Below are positions 10,327-18,779 of a stretch of 64,000 nucleotides of DNA, piece after piece. Under the pieces are notes generated by a model. The model saw only the letters and a program-made list of their open reading frames with translations. It had not been told where the DNA came from and ran no database searches. Position 1 is the stretch's first letter. Every line of letters starts with the position of its first letter. Position numbers and translations under genes: made by a program. The stretch spans positions 804,861 through 868,860 of the forward strand of contig CALSRJ010000001.1 in NCBI GenBank assembly GCA_943788725.1, in the 5' to 3' direction. The stretch is from an uncultured Flavobacteriales bacterium (GTDB lineage: Bacteria > Bacteroidota > Bacteroidia > Flavobacteriales_G > Salibacteraceae).

Positions 10327-10635
10327 ATGGAAAAGACAATGGCAGAAACGGCAATCCGAGTGAGCGAAGAAGGTTACTTGGAAGATTTCACTCAATGGTC
10401 TCCAGAAGTTGGAGCTGAAATCGCCGCGGAAGAAGGAATTACGATGACAGACGAACACTGGAAGGTGATCGACTACATCCAAGACCAATACAAAAACGAA
10501 GTACCACTCACCATCCGAAAGGTTGGAAAAAGCGGAGTCATCGATATCAAAGAATTCTATGCACTCTTCCCTGGTGGACCATTAAAGAAGGCGAGTAGAA
10601 TCTCTGGGATTCCAAAGCCAGTTAGCTGTATTTAA
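10327..10635 (+). CDS. TusE/DsrC/DsvC-family sulfur carrier protein
   Basis: This 102-residue protein ends in FYALFPGGPLKKASRISGIPKPVSCI, shown here as a whole family signature: the FPGGPxKxA stretch, the GxPKP turn and the penultimate cysteine (CysA), which carries persulfide in TusE and DsrC. The position of the second DsrC cysteine (about eleven residues earlier) is serine, so it resembles single-cysteine TusE-like carriers rather than dissimilatory DsrC. It lies 44 bp after the SQR-like gene and 19 bp before the DsrE-like gene, consistent with one operon passing sulfane sulfur to a cytoplasmic acceptor (inference). A second in-frame ATG at 10342 could be the real start. Confidence 0.88.
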   Translation: MEKTMAETAIRVSEEGYLEDFTQWSPEVGAEIAAEEGITMTDEHWKVIDYIQDQYKNEVPLTIRKVGKSGVIDIKEFYALFPGGPLKKASRISGIPKPVSCI

Positions 10636-10654
10636 TCGAATAAAACAAGAAATC

Positions 10655-11167
10655 ATGGAAGTATTAAAGCCCGTACCAGAAGAAAAGACCAAAAAAGAAG
10701 CGAAGCTCAAGAAGGTGATGATCATCGTTTCCAAAGCAACCTTAGAAAACGTTTACGCCAGCTTCATCCTTGCAAATGGCGCACGAATGGAAGGCATTGA
10801 ATCCGAATTGTTTTTCACTTTCTTCGGACTTGAAGCCATTACCAAATCGAAACTCGAGCACTTGCATGTAGCAACAGTGGGCAATCCAGCCATGCACATC
10901 CCGACCATGTTGGGTGGACTGCCAGGCATGGAAGCATTTGCTACCACAATGATGAAAAAGGAAATGGAGAAACTCGACATCCCACCCGTGGATGAGTTTC
11001 TTGAAATTCTCTCTGCTTCAGGAGTGAAAATGTGGGCCTGTAAACTGGCCATGGACATGTTCCACTTGGAGAAGAAAGACCTGATAGACGATTTGGAAGG
11101 CGTGTTGACCGTTGGAGATTTTTACAACCGAGCGCACGGTGAAGGCACCCACCTCATGTTCATATAG
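10655..11167 (+). CDS. DsrE/DsrF/DsrH-like sulfurtransferase family protein
   Basis: 170 residues of the large DsrE-like (DsrE2) type: a lysine-rich N-terminus, then KKVMIIVSKATLENVYASFILAN, ELFFTFFGLEAI and a C-terminal half with VKMWACKLAMDMFHL. The cysteine in MWACKLAMDM matches the conserved sulfur-binding cysteine of this family. These proteins accept and pass persulfide sulfur, usually with a rhodanese or TusA/DsrC partner. It closes the three-gene sulfur operon and is followed by a strong terminator. No transmembrane helix is obvious. Confidence 0.88.
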   Translation: MEVLKPVPEEKTKKEAKLKKVMIIVSKATLENVYASFILANGARMEGIESELFFTFFGLEAITKSKLEHLHVATVGNPAMHIPTMLGGLPGMEAFATTMMKKEMEKLDIPPVDEFLEILSASGVKMWACKLAMDMFHLEKKDLIDDLEGVLTVGDFYNRAHGEGTHLMFI

Positions 11168-11190
11168 AGCACAGAACATGGTAGAACGAT

Positions 11191-11224
11191 CGAACGACCT
11201 GTGGATCACTCCACGGGTCGTTCG
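11191..11224. terminator. Bidirectional hairpin terminator between dsrE-like and GT2 genes
   Basis: The inverted repeat CGAACGACCTGTGG / CCACGGGTCGTTCG forms a ~14-bp stem with a 6-base loop between two convergent genes. No long T run follows, so strength is uncertain. Confidence 0.7.
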
Positions 11225-11227
11225 TAT

Positions 11228-12187
11228 TTAAATTCGTTTGGTTTCTAGGTAGTTATTCCGATCTGGAGAAGACCGAGAGAGTAAGTCGCCAAGAAAACCC
11301 GCGACAAAAAGCTGTACCCCTACAATCATGGTCGTCAGCGCCAGGTAAAACCAAGGTCGATCGGTGATCAGTGGCACCTTGATTTTCAAGTTCAGATAAA
11401 AAAGTTTCTCAACTCCTAAGTAAGCCGTCAAGAGAAAACCTATCAGAAACATGAGCGTACCGATCAATCCGAAGAGGTGCATCGGCTTCTTACCAAACCG
11501 CCCCATGAACATGATGCTCAATAAGTCAAGCGGGCCATTGATGAAGCGGATCAAGCCGAACTTGGTCGTTCCGTACTTCCGCTCCTGGTGCTGCACCACT
11601 TTTTCGCCAATCTTGTTGTAGCCGGCCCATTTCGCGATGACCGGAATGTATCGATGCATCTCACCGTACACCTCAATCGACTTGATCACGTCCTGTTTGT
11701 AGGCCTTCAGCCCACAATTAAAATCGTGCAAGTGAATGCCGCTCATGCGCCTAGTGGCCCAATTGTAGAGCTTAGTGGGTATGGTCTTAGAAATGGGGTC
11801 GTAGCGCTTCTTTTTCCAACCAGAGACCAGGTCAAAGCCACCATCGGTTATCATTTGGTAGAGTCCGGGGATTTCTTCTGGACTGTCTTGCAGGTCCGCG
11901 TCCATGGTAACAATCACTTCTCCAGTGACTACCTCAAATCCAACATTGAGCGCCGCAGACTTGCCATAATTTCGTTTGAATTTGATGCCCCTAACGCCCG
12001 GATCCTGATCCGCAAGTCGTTCGATCACGTCCCAAGAGTCATCACGGCTGCCATCATCAATGAACCAAACTTCATAACGAAAATCGTTCTCCACCATGAC
12101 CTTGCGGATCCATTCGTGCAATTCTGGAAGCGACTCCGCTTCATTCAGCAAGGGAATGACGATGGATATGTGGGGCTGATCACTCAT
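11228..12187 (-). CDS. Family 2 glycosyltransferase (polyprenyl-phosphate sugar transferase type)
   Basis: About 319 residues. The GT-A domain has ISIVIPLLNEAESLPEL, a DDGSRDDSW segment and MDADLQDSPEEIP, as in DPM1/GtrB-like enzymes that load a sugar onto undecaprenyl phosphate. NCGLKAYKQDV and the QERKYGTTKFG motif also fit this subfamily. Two C-terminal membrane helices follow (LFGLIGTLMFLIGFLLTAYL; FYLALTTMIVGVQLFVAGF). The ATG at 12187 is preferred over a TTG at 12196. The start overlaps the DUF4199 gene by 8 bp, so the two are translationally coupled. This pairing with DUF4199 is common in Bacteroidota. The sugar is not identifiable. Confidence 0.88.
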   Translation of the reverse strand: MSDQPHISIVIPLLNEAESLPELHEWIRKVMVENDFRYEVWFIDDGSRDDSWDVIERLADQDPGVRGIKFKRNYGKSAALNVGFEVVTGEVIVTMDADLQDSPEEIPGLYQMITDGGFDLVSGWKKKRYDPISKTIPTKLYNWATRRMSGIHLHDFNCGLKAYKQDVIKSIEVYGEMHRYIPVIAKWAGYNKIGEKVVQHQERKYGTTKFGLIRFINGPLDLLSIMFMGRFGKKPMHLFGLIGTLMFLIGFLLTAYLGVEKLFYLNLKIKVPLITDRPWFYLALTTMIVGVQLFVAGFLGDLLSRSSPDRNNYLETKRI

Positions 12188-12767
12188 TGTCGACAAATGT
12201 CGGAGGTTTTTGCTTTAGTACCGCCGCCACGATCAGTGCAATCATAAAACCGGATACGGTCTTTCGCCAGAAGTCCATCATGGCGAAGGAACCCAAGTCA
12301 CGCTCTTTGATCAATTCCATCTGCTCGTCAAGGTTTAGGAACATAGACTCACCGGCCTCTTTTGTCAACTCAAGTACGCGCAGGTCATAGGTATTGGCAA
12401 ATTCAACAAAGCTGCCGTCGATGATGCTTCCGAAGAGAAACACCAGCATGCCTGCCAAGGATGCATAGATGAAGGTGAACATCACCCCAACCTGAAAAGC
12501 CCTTCCAAACAAGATGAAGCCTTCCCCCTCTTCCATTTTATAGCGCTTGACCGCCTTGTACATAAAGATTGATGGAATGACCAAGCCCAGCATGCGCACC
12601 GATCCAAAAGGATGGATACGAATGGTCATGGCCTCTCGCAGGAATTCTTCATTGAAATCCACCAGGACAAATTCAGCGCCCATGGCGAAATACAAAACAA
12701 GAAACCACCCGAAATCGATGACACCTGCCAAACTACCGCCGTTTAAAATGCTTATGTATCGGTTCAT
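12180..12767 (-). CDS. DUF4199 family membrane protein
   Basis: About 195 residues with four predicted helices: an N-terminal pair (GVIDFGWFLVLYFAMGAEF; LGLVIPSIFMYKAVKRYK), a third (FQVGVMFTFIYASLAGMLVFLF) and a C-terminal one (FMIALIVAAVLKQK). The pattern of a YK-type cytoplasmic loop followed by EGFILFGRAFQVG is the DUF4199 signature. Function is unknown. It is translationally coupled to the GT2 gene, suggesting a role in flipping or modifying its lipid-linked product (inference). The ATG at 12767 is taken because the earlier start adds eight unrelated residues. Confidence 0.8.
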   Translation of the reverse strand: MNRYISILNGGSLAGVIDFGWFLVLYFAMGAEFVLVDFNEEFLREAMTIRIHPFGSVRMLGLVIPSIFMYKAVKRYKMEEGEGFILFGRAFQVGVMFTFIYASLAGMLVFLFGSIIDGSFVEFANTYDLRVLELTKEAGESMFLNLDEQMELIKERDLGSFAMMDFWRKTVSGFMIALIVAAVLKQKPPTFVDNE

Positions 12768-12820
12768 ACTGCCACTTTTCAAAAGGAGCACAAAGGTAAT
12801 ATTCGATCGAAGAGGGACAC

Positions 12821-12850
12821 TTGTAAAACAGTCGTTGAATTGTACCTTTG
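12821..12850 (+). promoter_or_regulatory. Promoter of the SRP RNA gene (-33 TTG, 19-bp spacer, -7 TACCTTTG)
   Basis: TTG at 12821-12823 and TACCTTTG at 12843-12850 are separated by 19 bp, the spacing of the Bacteroidota housekeeping sigma factor. The predicted start, 7 bp after the -7 element, coincides with the 5' end of the SRP RNA at about 12857. Confidence 0.85.
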
Positions 12851-12856
12851 CACCCT

Positions 12857-12959
12857 TAAGGGCAAGTCTTACGCGACCAGCTCCTGGTGAACTCCCCCAG
12901 GTCAGGAATGAAGCAAGGGTATCCGGTTGTAGCGGTGCGATGTAAGTAGCTTGCCCTTA
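12857..12959 (+). ncRNA. ffs: Signal recognition particle RNA (4.5S-type, small bacterial form)
   Basis: The ends TAAGGGCAAG and CTTGCCCTTA pair as the closing helix. The apical region has GGTGAACTCCCCCAGG followed by GTCAGGAATGAAGCAAGGGT, which matches the conserved Ffh-binding loop (GGAA/GCAAG-type tetraloop and asymmetric loop) of bacterial SRP RNA. The length is ~103 nt. It directs Ffh-FtsY-mediated membrane targeting. It has its own promoter and is followed by TTTTGTG. Confidence 0.92.
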
Positions 12960-13054
12960 TTTTGTGCCCAATAGTCTGAGAATGTGGACGAAGGTGTTGA
13001 AAAGAAGCACCTTGCGTTCAGGAATACAGTTCTGGGGCTATCTACCTTCGGTAG

Positions 13055-15443
13055 ATGTTTTTGCGCGGCTCCATTTTCTTTCTCAGCGTGCTCTTTTGGA
13101 GCCTAACTTCCCCTGCACAACTCGTTTTCAACAAGACGGAACACGACTTTGGCGCTATCTCGCAGCGCGCCTCTCAATTTGAACAAGACTTCATCTTTCG
13201 CAACACGGGTGATCAACCGACAAAAATCCTCTCGGTTCGTTCGGTACACCCATCGCTGAACTTCATTTTCACCCGGTCCGAAGTACTGGAAGGCGAATAC
13301 GGATTCGTCAAGGTCAAAATTTACCCCGCCTCACTAGAAGGCCTCTTTCATGACGAGGTATACATCACCATGCAATACGGAGAGGAAGTGAAAAGTGAGG
13401 TCCTGTACCTCCGCGCCAACATTGACCGCTCAGGCAAATCTTCTGACGATCGCGCCTTTGAAGACGGTGCCATTAGCAATTCTGTAGAAGTTTCTCCTAG
13501 CGATATAGAAACCATGGAGGGCTTCATGGGAGGCGATCGCTTGAGTCAGGCTGAATCAGAGATATCTTATTTGAAGAAACAGGTGGAAATGAAGAGCGAC
13601 CTTATCGCAAAATTGAGCGACGACCTCTTTAAAAAGCAGGAACAAGAACAGGAAAACTTTCAGCGCCTAGAGTCATTGGAGAAAACCTTGAAGGACAATC
13701 AAACTCAAGGCAACAGTGAAGCGCTCTCTCAACTGAAAGAACTCACGCAGCGGCTCTTAGATATGCGCTCGTCAGACAGCCTACTGCGCCGTGAGATAAC
13801 CATCCAAGAAGCAGAGTACGATGCACTACGAGCCGAGGCCGACTCTGCACGTGCTTACGCGGAAAACCTTAGCCAGCAGTTGCAAGACCGTTTTGAAAGT
13901 GAAGCGCGCGCCATGGAGAAGGCTGAGCAACTCGCCCGCGATCTGAAAGTGAAAGAAGCTACAGAAAAACAGCAACAAGCGAAGATTGATTCGCTCAGTC
14001 AAATCCTTGCGCTCGCAGGTGATGACGTGGCTATTTCAGAGGAAATCAATCGATTGAAATCGGAGCTCAACCTGAAAAGAAAAGAGCAAGCCTTGCAAGA
14101 AGAGCATGCCAACCAGCAGAATGCGCGGATCCAAGCTCTCAAGCGGGGAAAACGAGTATTTCAAGCAAAATGCAGATAGCCTGCAAGCTTTTGCAGAAAG
14201 CAGTGCCGATGAAAATGAGAAATTACAAGCGCGACTCGATGCCAGTAACAAGCGCATCGGTGATTTCGAGGAGATGATCGACAGCCTGCGCACGCAGACG
14301 GCAAACATTGACGTCACCGAGCAATCTTCAGTGGAGGAATTGGAGCGATTGCGCCAAGAGCTCGCTAATATTGAATCCCAAGACAAAGCATTGAAGCAGC
14401 AAATCGCTTCCAAAGAGAAGGAAATGAGCACGCTACAATTTGAGCGCGATGAGGCCAAAAAGAACATGGATGCGCTGAAAAAAACCACTACCAAGCAGCA
14501 AGAACACGCACAAAACCTTCTCCACCGCATCAACAGCCTGTCTACCAAGGAAAGCGAGGCCCAATTGGAAGTCAAGTCGCTCAGGATACAGCTCAAGCAA
14601 AGCGAGTATAGAGAAGACAGCACGCGGCAATCTGTCAATGACTTGGTAGAAAAAATCAGCCAAGGAGAGGCGTCGATTGAATCGCTTTCTCAAGAAATCA
14701 ATACCAAGGAAAGTGAGCTCCTATCGATGCGTCAAGACAAGCGTAAAACGGAACAACTCCTGCGCGATGCACAGCAGGAATTGACAACGGATGATGCCTT
14801 GATCGATTCCCTGACCCAAGCACTCTCTCAAAAGAGCGATGGCACTTCCATGCTGCAAAACGACATTGTAAACCTGCAAAAGCAAGTCCTCTCTTCCAAA
14901 AACCGAGAAGAAGACTACAAAGACAGAGCGAACGAACTCGAGGTTAGACTTGAAAATGCCCACATGAGCAACGATTTGACCTTCCAAGAATTGAAAGGCG
15001 ATGTGAATGCGATGCGCGAGGAACGAGATGAGTACAAAGACAGATATAAAGACGCCCAGAAAGAGATCGAACGCCTGCAAGCAGAGTTGATGGAAAGCAA
15101 GAGAAACGAGGAAAGCGCCCTGGCCTTTGCCAACGAAATGCAAACCGGAAAAAACACTTTGACTGCAAAAACAGGATCAAAAGCCACCATCTTCTACAGC
15201 GTAAATGTCTTGACGAGCGATCGTCCCGTCGACATCGCTGCTCGATTCAAAGGAGAAGCCGTTCGGGAGTACATGGAAGGAAGTAACTATCGCTATGCGA
15301 TGGGTGAGCACGCCACTTTGAAAGAAGCGATCCAACAAAAGGAAGTGCTCAAAGCAAAAGGATATGACCTAGCCTTCATTGTGGCGTTCAAGAACGGGCA
15401 GCGAATCTCACTAAAAGAGGCGATGGAAGCAGCCCAACGATGA
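13055..15443 (+). pseudogene. DUF1573 / long coiled-coil / SPOR-like envelope protein, interrupted by one 1-base insertion
   Basis: Two overlapping frames (to 14179 and from ~14106) join into one ~795-residue protein if one base of the GGGGAAAA run at 14145-14152 is removed, giving ...RENEYFKQNADS. Residues 1-22 are a signal peptide ending SPAQ. Residues ~23-125 are a DUF1573-type beta domain (NKTEHDFGAIS, FRNTGDQPTKIL). About 530 residues of Glu/Gln/Lys-rich heptad coiled coil follow. The last ~85 residues (FYSVNVLTSDRPVD ... RYAMGEHATLKEA ... AFIVAFKNGQRISLKEAM) resemble the SPOR-like end domains of two other proteins in this window. A periplasmic spacer protein anchored at the cell wall is a reasonable inference. 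A TACCTTCG element at 13043-13050 lies only 5 bp before the ATG. Confidence 0.7.
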
Positions 15444-15474
15444 AGTCTGCCGCACTCACTTTTCACACCACCTT

Positions 15475-15482
15475 TACATTTG
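15475..15482 (+). promoter_or_regulatory. -7 promoter element (TACATTTG) for the aldo/keto reductase
   Basis: TACATTTG matches TAnnTTTG and lies 18 bp before the ATG at 15501. Confidence 0.5.
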
Positions 15483-15500
15483 TCGAAAGAATAACACAGC

Positions 15501-16478
15501 ATGGAATACAAAAGACTAGGTAAATCCGGCGTTCAAGTCAGCGCGCTCTCCTTTGGGTCGTGGGTAACCTTCGGAAATCAAGTGGAAAGTGGCGTCGCAC
15601 GCGAATGCATGCATTACGCCTACGACAACGGCATCAACTTCTTCGACAACGCCGAGGTCTATGCTCAAGGTAAATCTGAAGAGGTCATGGGCAAGATCAT
15701 CTCAGAAGCGGGTTGGTCGAGAGACAGCTACCTCGTTTCATCTAAGGTATTCTGGGGAGGCGAAAAGCCCAATCAGTCTGGATTGAGTCGTAAGCACGTC
15801 ATGGAAGCCTGTCATGCTGCCTTAAAACGTCTGCGAGTGGATTACCTAGACCTATACTTCTGTCATCGACCAGATAAGAACGCTCCGATGGAAGAAACCG
15901 TATGGGCCATGCACAATCTGATCCAACAAGGCAAAGTGCTGTATTGGGGCACCAGCGAATGGAGTGCACAAGAGGTGCAAGAGGCAATGATGGTGGCTCG
16001 AGAAAACCACCTCATTGGTCCGACCATGGAACAGCCGCAGTACAACATGTTGGTGCGCAAGAAGGTAGAAGTGGAATTCAACAAATTATTCCGCGACTAT
16101 GGATATGGAACAACTATCTGGTCTCCCCTCGCAAGCGGAATCCTGACCGGTAAGTACAACAAGGGCATACCGAAAGGTTCACGACTCACCCTTGAAGAGC
16201 TCACATGGCTGCGCGAGAAATTGCTCAACGATGCAAACATTGCCAAGGTAGTAGCGTTGAATTCACTCGCATCGGATCTAAGTACCACCCCTGCCAATCT
16301 GGCGATTGCCTGGTGCCTGAAGAATCCGTACGTAAGCACGGTCATCACAGGAGCGACCAAGCTCTATCAACTCAAGCAAAACCTAGGATCGTTGGATGTA
16401 GTAGAAAAGCTAACCGATGAGGTCATGGATCGGATCGAAGGCATTCTCGACAACAAGCCAACCATGCCGGCCTATTGA
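15501..16478 (+). CDS. Aldo/keto reductase, voltage-gated K+ channel beta-subunit-like
   Basis: 325 residues of the AKR (beta/alpha)8 fold. Catalytic residues are visible: D and Y in NFFDNAEVYAQGKSEEVMG, the K in SKVFWGG and the H in DLYFCHRPD. NADPH-binding features near the C-terminus include the VITGATKLYQLKQNL segment. The combination WSAQEV / QPQYNMLVR and LASGILTGKYN is typical of the Kv-beta-like (AKR6) branch that reduces aldehydes and ketones. It is followed closely by aat (8-bp gap). The physiological substrate is unknown. Confidence 0.9.
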   Translation: MEYKRLGKSGVQVSALSFGSWVTFGNQVESGVARECMHYAYDNGINFFDNAEVYAQGKSEEVMGKIISEAGWSRDSYLVSSKVFWGGEKPNQSGLSRKHVMEACHAALKRLRVDYLDLYFCHRPDKNAPMEETVWAMHNLIQQGKVLYWGTSEWSAQEVQEAMMVARENHLIGPTMEQPQYNMLVRKKVEVEFNKLFRDYGYGTTIWSPLASGILTGKYNKGIPKGSRLTLEELTWLREKLLNDANIAKVVALNSLASDLSTTPANLAIAWCLKNPYVSTVITGATKLYQLKQNLGSLDVVEKLTDEVMDRIEGILDNKPTMPAY

Positions 16479-16485
16479 TGTCCAG

Positions 16486-17175
16486 ATGAGCACAAAGTCG
16501 AGAACGGATGAAGCATATGCATTCCCATCTGTCGATCAGGCCGATGAACAGGGTTTCCTCGCTTATGGCGGGGATCTTTCTCCGGAAAGGCTGATCAGCG
16601 CTTATGAATCAGGCATCTTTCCGTGGTATGAAGAAGGCCAACCCATATTGTGGTGGAGTCCTCCGCAACGCATGGTACTCTATCCCGACGGCTTTCGGAT
16701 CTCGCGTTCGCTGAAACAAACCCTTCGGTCTGGGAAATTTGAACTTCGGATAGATACCGCCTTTGAGCAAGTAATCGAAGCTTGCGCCATCATTGAGCGC
16801 GATGGCCAAACGGGTACCTGGATCACCCCAGAAATGACACAAGCGTACAAACACCTCCACGATTTAGGGTTTGCACACAGTTTCGAAAGCTATGTAGACA
16901 ACGAGCTCGTAGGTGGATTATACGGGGTCTCATTGGGACAAACTTTTTTCGGAGAATCGATGTTCAGCCGAATCAGCGATGCGAGCAAGGTGGCATTCGC
17001 CGCGTTGGTGTCCTTTGCAAAGACGAAAGGTTTTGCCTTCATCGATTGTCAATTGTACACTGAACACCTGGCCTCACTCGGAGCTGTAGAGATACCCAGG
17101 GAACAATTTCAGCATGAACTTAAGTCGGCACTCGCGGCTGAAGACCTCACTGGTAAATGGACGTCTTATGCCTGA
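16486..17175 (+). CDS. aat: Leucyl/phenylalanyl-tRNA--protein transferase
   Basis: 229 residues, the usual Aat length. It transfers Leu or Phe from charged tRNA to proteins with an N-terminal Arg or Lys, marking them for ClpAP (N-degron pathway). Signatures are FLAYGGDLSPERLISAYESG, IFPWYEE, ILWWSPPQRMVL, THLHDLGFAHS-like (KHLHDLGFAHSFESY), GGLYGVSLGQTFFGESMFS and FIDCQLYTEHLASLG. The ATG at 16486 is chosen: the longer frame overlaps the end of the AKR gene and adds an unrelated 23 residues. The end overlaps the next gene by 8 bp. Confidence 0.95.
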   Translation: MSTKSRTDEAYAFPSVDQADEQGFLAYGGDLSPERLISAYESGIFPWYEEGQPILWWSPPQRMVLYPDGFRISRSLKQTLRSGKFELRIDTAFEQVIEACAIIERDGQTGTWITPEMTQAYKHLHDLGFAHSFESYVDNELVGGLYGVSLGQTFFGESMFSRISDASKVAFAALVSFAKTKGFAFIDCQLYTEHLASLGAVEIPREQFQHELKSALAAEDLTGKWTSYA

Positions 17176-18496
17176 ATCGATTCCCAACGCATTCATAGCG
17201 CCACTGACAGCCCACTTTGGCGTAGAAACGGCTACGCAAGTTTTAAAGGCATTGGAAGACGAGCCCAGTGTCTCCATTCGACTCAATCCGAGAAAATCAG
17301 CCTGTGCATTTACCTCGAAACGCATGGTCCCGTGGACGGATCATGGCTATCTTTTGGATGCTCGACCGAACTATGCACTTGACCCTTGTTTCCATGGAGG
17401 AGGCTATTACGTGCAAGACTCCTCGAGCATGATACTCGAACGCGTTCTTAAAGCATGCGCGCCACCGAGACAAGGCACCTATCTCGACGCATGTGCTGCA
17501 CCGGGTGGTAAATCGACCATTCTACTAGACTACCTCAACGGTGAGGGCTTCCTCGTCGCCAATGAAGTGGATGGAAAGCGAAACGCCGTGTTGCGAGAGA
17601 ATCTTCTAAAATGGGGACACCTCAACCATGGCATAACTTCCATTTCCACCGAACGATTCAAAGAATCGTATGCGCGTTTCGATGTGATCCTCGTCGACGC
17701 ACCTTGTTCGGGTGAAGGCATGTTCAGGAAGGATGCATTTGCACGTAAACAATGGTCTGAAGATTTAGTGCGCAGCTGCACGCGTACCCAGCGTTCGATT
17801 TTGGAAGACCTCACGCCTGTTTTAAAAGAAGGTGGACTGCTTTTGTATGCCACTTGCACGATGAATCAAAAGGAGAACGAAGAACAGATCTTAGCGCTTC
17901 TCGATACAGGAAATTTTGAACTCGCCAATCCGGACCTTTCCAATCTAAAAGATTTTGTCCTGCCCGCCGTGCACGCCGATGCGATCATCGGACATTACTT
18001 GCTACCCGGGATTTCTACCGGTGAGGGCTTGTTCATCGCCGCATTGAAGAAAAAGGAGGGTGCCGAATCGGTGATGTCCTCTTCTATTGCGCAAAGGCTC
18101 CAGCCTGCAGACCCCGCCTTTGAGCGTGCGTTTCCCACTCTGACCCCACTTGCGCTTGACTTTTGGGAATGGAAGGATGAATATTACGGAATACAGAATG
18201 CAGCGTACGCACCCGAACTGTTCTATAAGCGACTCGGTCTTCCGTGCTATCAGATCAAAGGGAACGACGTCATTCCACTCCATGGATTGGCCATGATGGA
18301 GAGCGAGATAGAACACCTTGCTGTAGATCATGAAAATGCATTGCGCTACTTGAGAAAAGAAAGCATTTATTTGCCGCACGAAATGCCAAAGGGATGGTAC
18401 CTGATCAGTTACGAAGGGATCAAACTTGGCTGGCTGAAGGCAATTGGAACACGTACAAACAATTATTACCCCAACGGGTTAAGACTGAGAATTTAG
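17168..18496 (+). CDS. NOL1/NOP2/Sun-family RNA cytosine-C5 methyltransferase (RsmF-like)
   Basis: 442 residues. SAM-binding motif I is LDACAAPGGKST (~residue 105). The two catalytic cysteines of m5C RNA methyltransferases lie in DAPCSGEGMFRKD and YATCTMNQKENE. The ~150-residue C-terminal region ending GWLKAIGTRTNNYYPNGLR resembles the YebU/RsmF C-terminal PUA-like domain. Family members methylate 16S rRNA or tRNA. The start ATG at 17168 overlaps the aat stop, indicating translational coupling. The longer frame adds only 18 residues shared with aat. Confidence 0.9.
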   Translation: MPESIPNAFIAPLTAHFGVETATQVLKALEDEPSVSIRLNPRKSACAFTSKRMVPWTDHGYLLDARPNYALDPCFHGGGYYVQDSSSMILERVLKACAPPRQGTYLDACAAPGGKSTILLDYLNGEGFLVANEVDGKRNAVLRENLLKWGHLNHGITSISTERFKESYARFDVILVDAPCSGEGMFRKDAFARKQWSEDLVRSCTRTQRSILEDLTPVLKEGGLLLYATCTMNQKENEEQILALLDTGNFELANPDLSNLKDFVLPAVHADAIIGHYLLPGISTGEGLFIAALKKKEGAESVMSSSIAQRLQPADPAFERAFPTLTPLALDFWEWKDEYYGIQNAAYAPELFYKRLGLPCYQIKGNDVIPLHGLAMMESEIEHLAVDHENALRYLRKESIYLPHEMPKGWYLISYEGIKLGWLKAIGTRTNNYYPNGLRLRI

Positions 18497-18499
18497 ATC

Positions 18500-18772
18500 A
18501 TGGCAGAAGTAACAATCATCCTAGACGATAAAGAACACACGATCCAAGTAGGCTCTGAAACGGTTCTTGAAGCAGCTTTAAAGGCAGGAGTCGACGCTCC
18601 ATTCTCTTGTAGAAGTGCAATTTGTTCTACTTGCATGGCTCAACTGGTAGAAGGCAAAGTGGAAATGGAAATGAACCACGTCTTGACCGACGAGGAGTTG
18701 GAAGAAGGCTTCATCGTCACATGTCAGTCTCATCCGACTACCGACAAGGTCAAGATCTCGTACGACTACTGA
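18500..18772 (+). CDS. Plant-type [2Fe-2S] ferredoxin
   Basis: 90 residues. The cluster motif is CRSAICSTC (Cx4Cx2C, residues ~36-44) with the fourth cysteine in FIVTCQSHPTT (~residue 75), standard spacing for plant-type ferredoxins. The upstream VLEAALKAGVDAPFS segment resembles the ferredoxin domain of PaaE/Hcr-type reductases, but no reductase domain is present. It follows the methyltransferase by 3 bp. The redox partner is unknown. Confidence 0.93.
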   Translation: MAEVTIILDDKEHTIQVGSETVLEAALKAGVDAPFSCRSAICSTCMAQLVEGKVEMEMNHVLTDEELEEGFIVTCQSHPTTDKVKISYDY

Positions 18773-18779
18773 TTCCTTC

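Noticed and set aside
12964-13182. Plus-strand 72-codon frame between the SRP RNA and the DUF1573/coiled-coil gene
   Set aside because: It overlaps the signal peptide of the real gene in another frame and has no family features.
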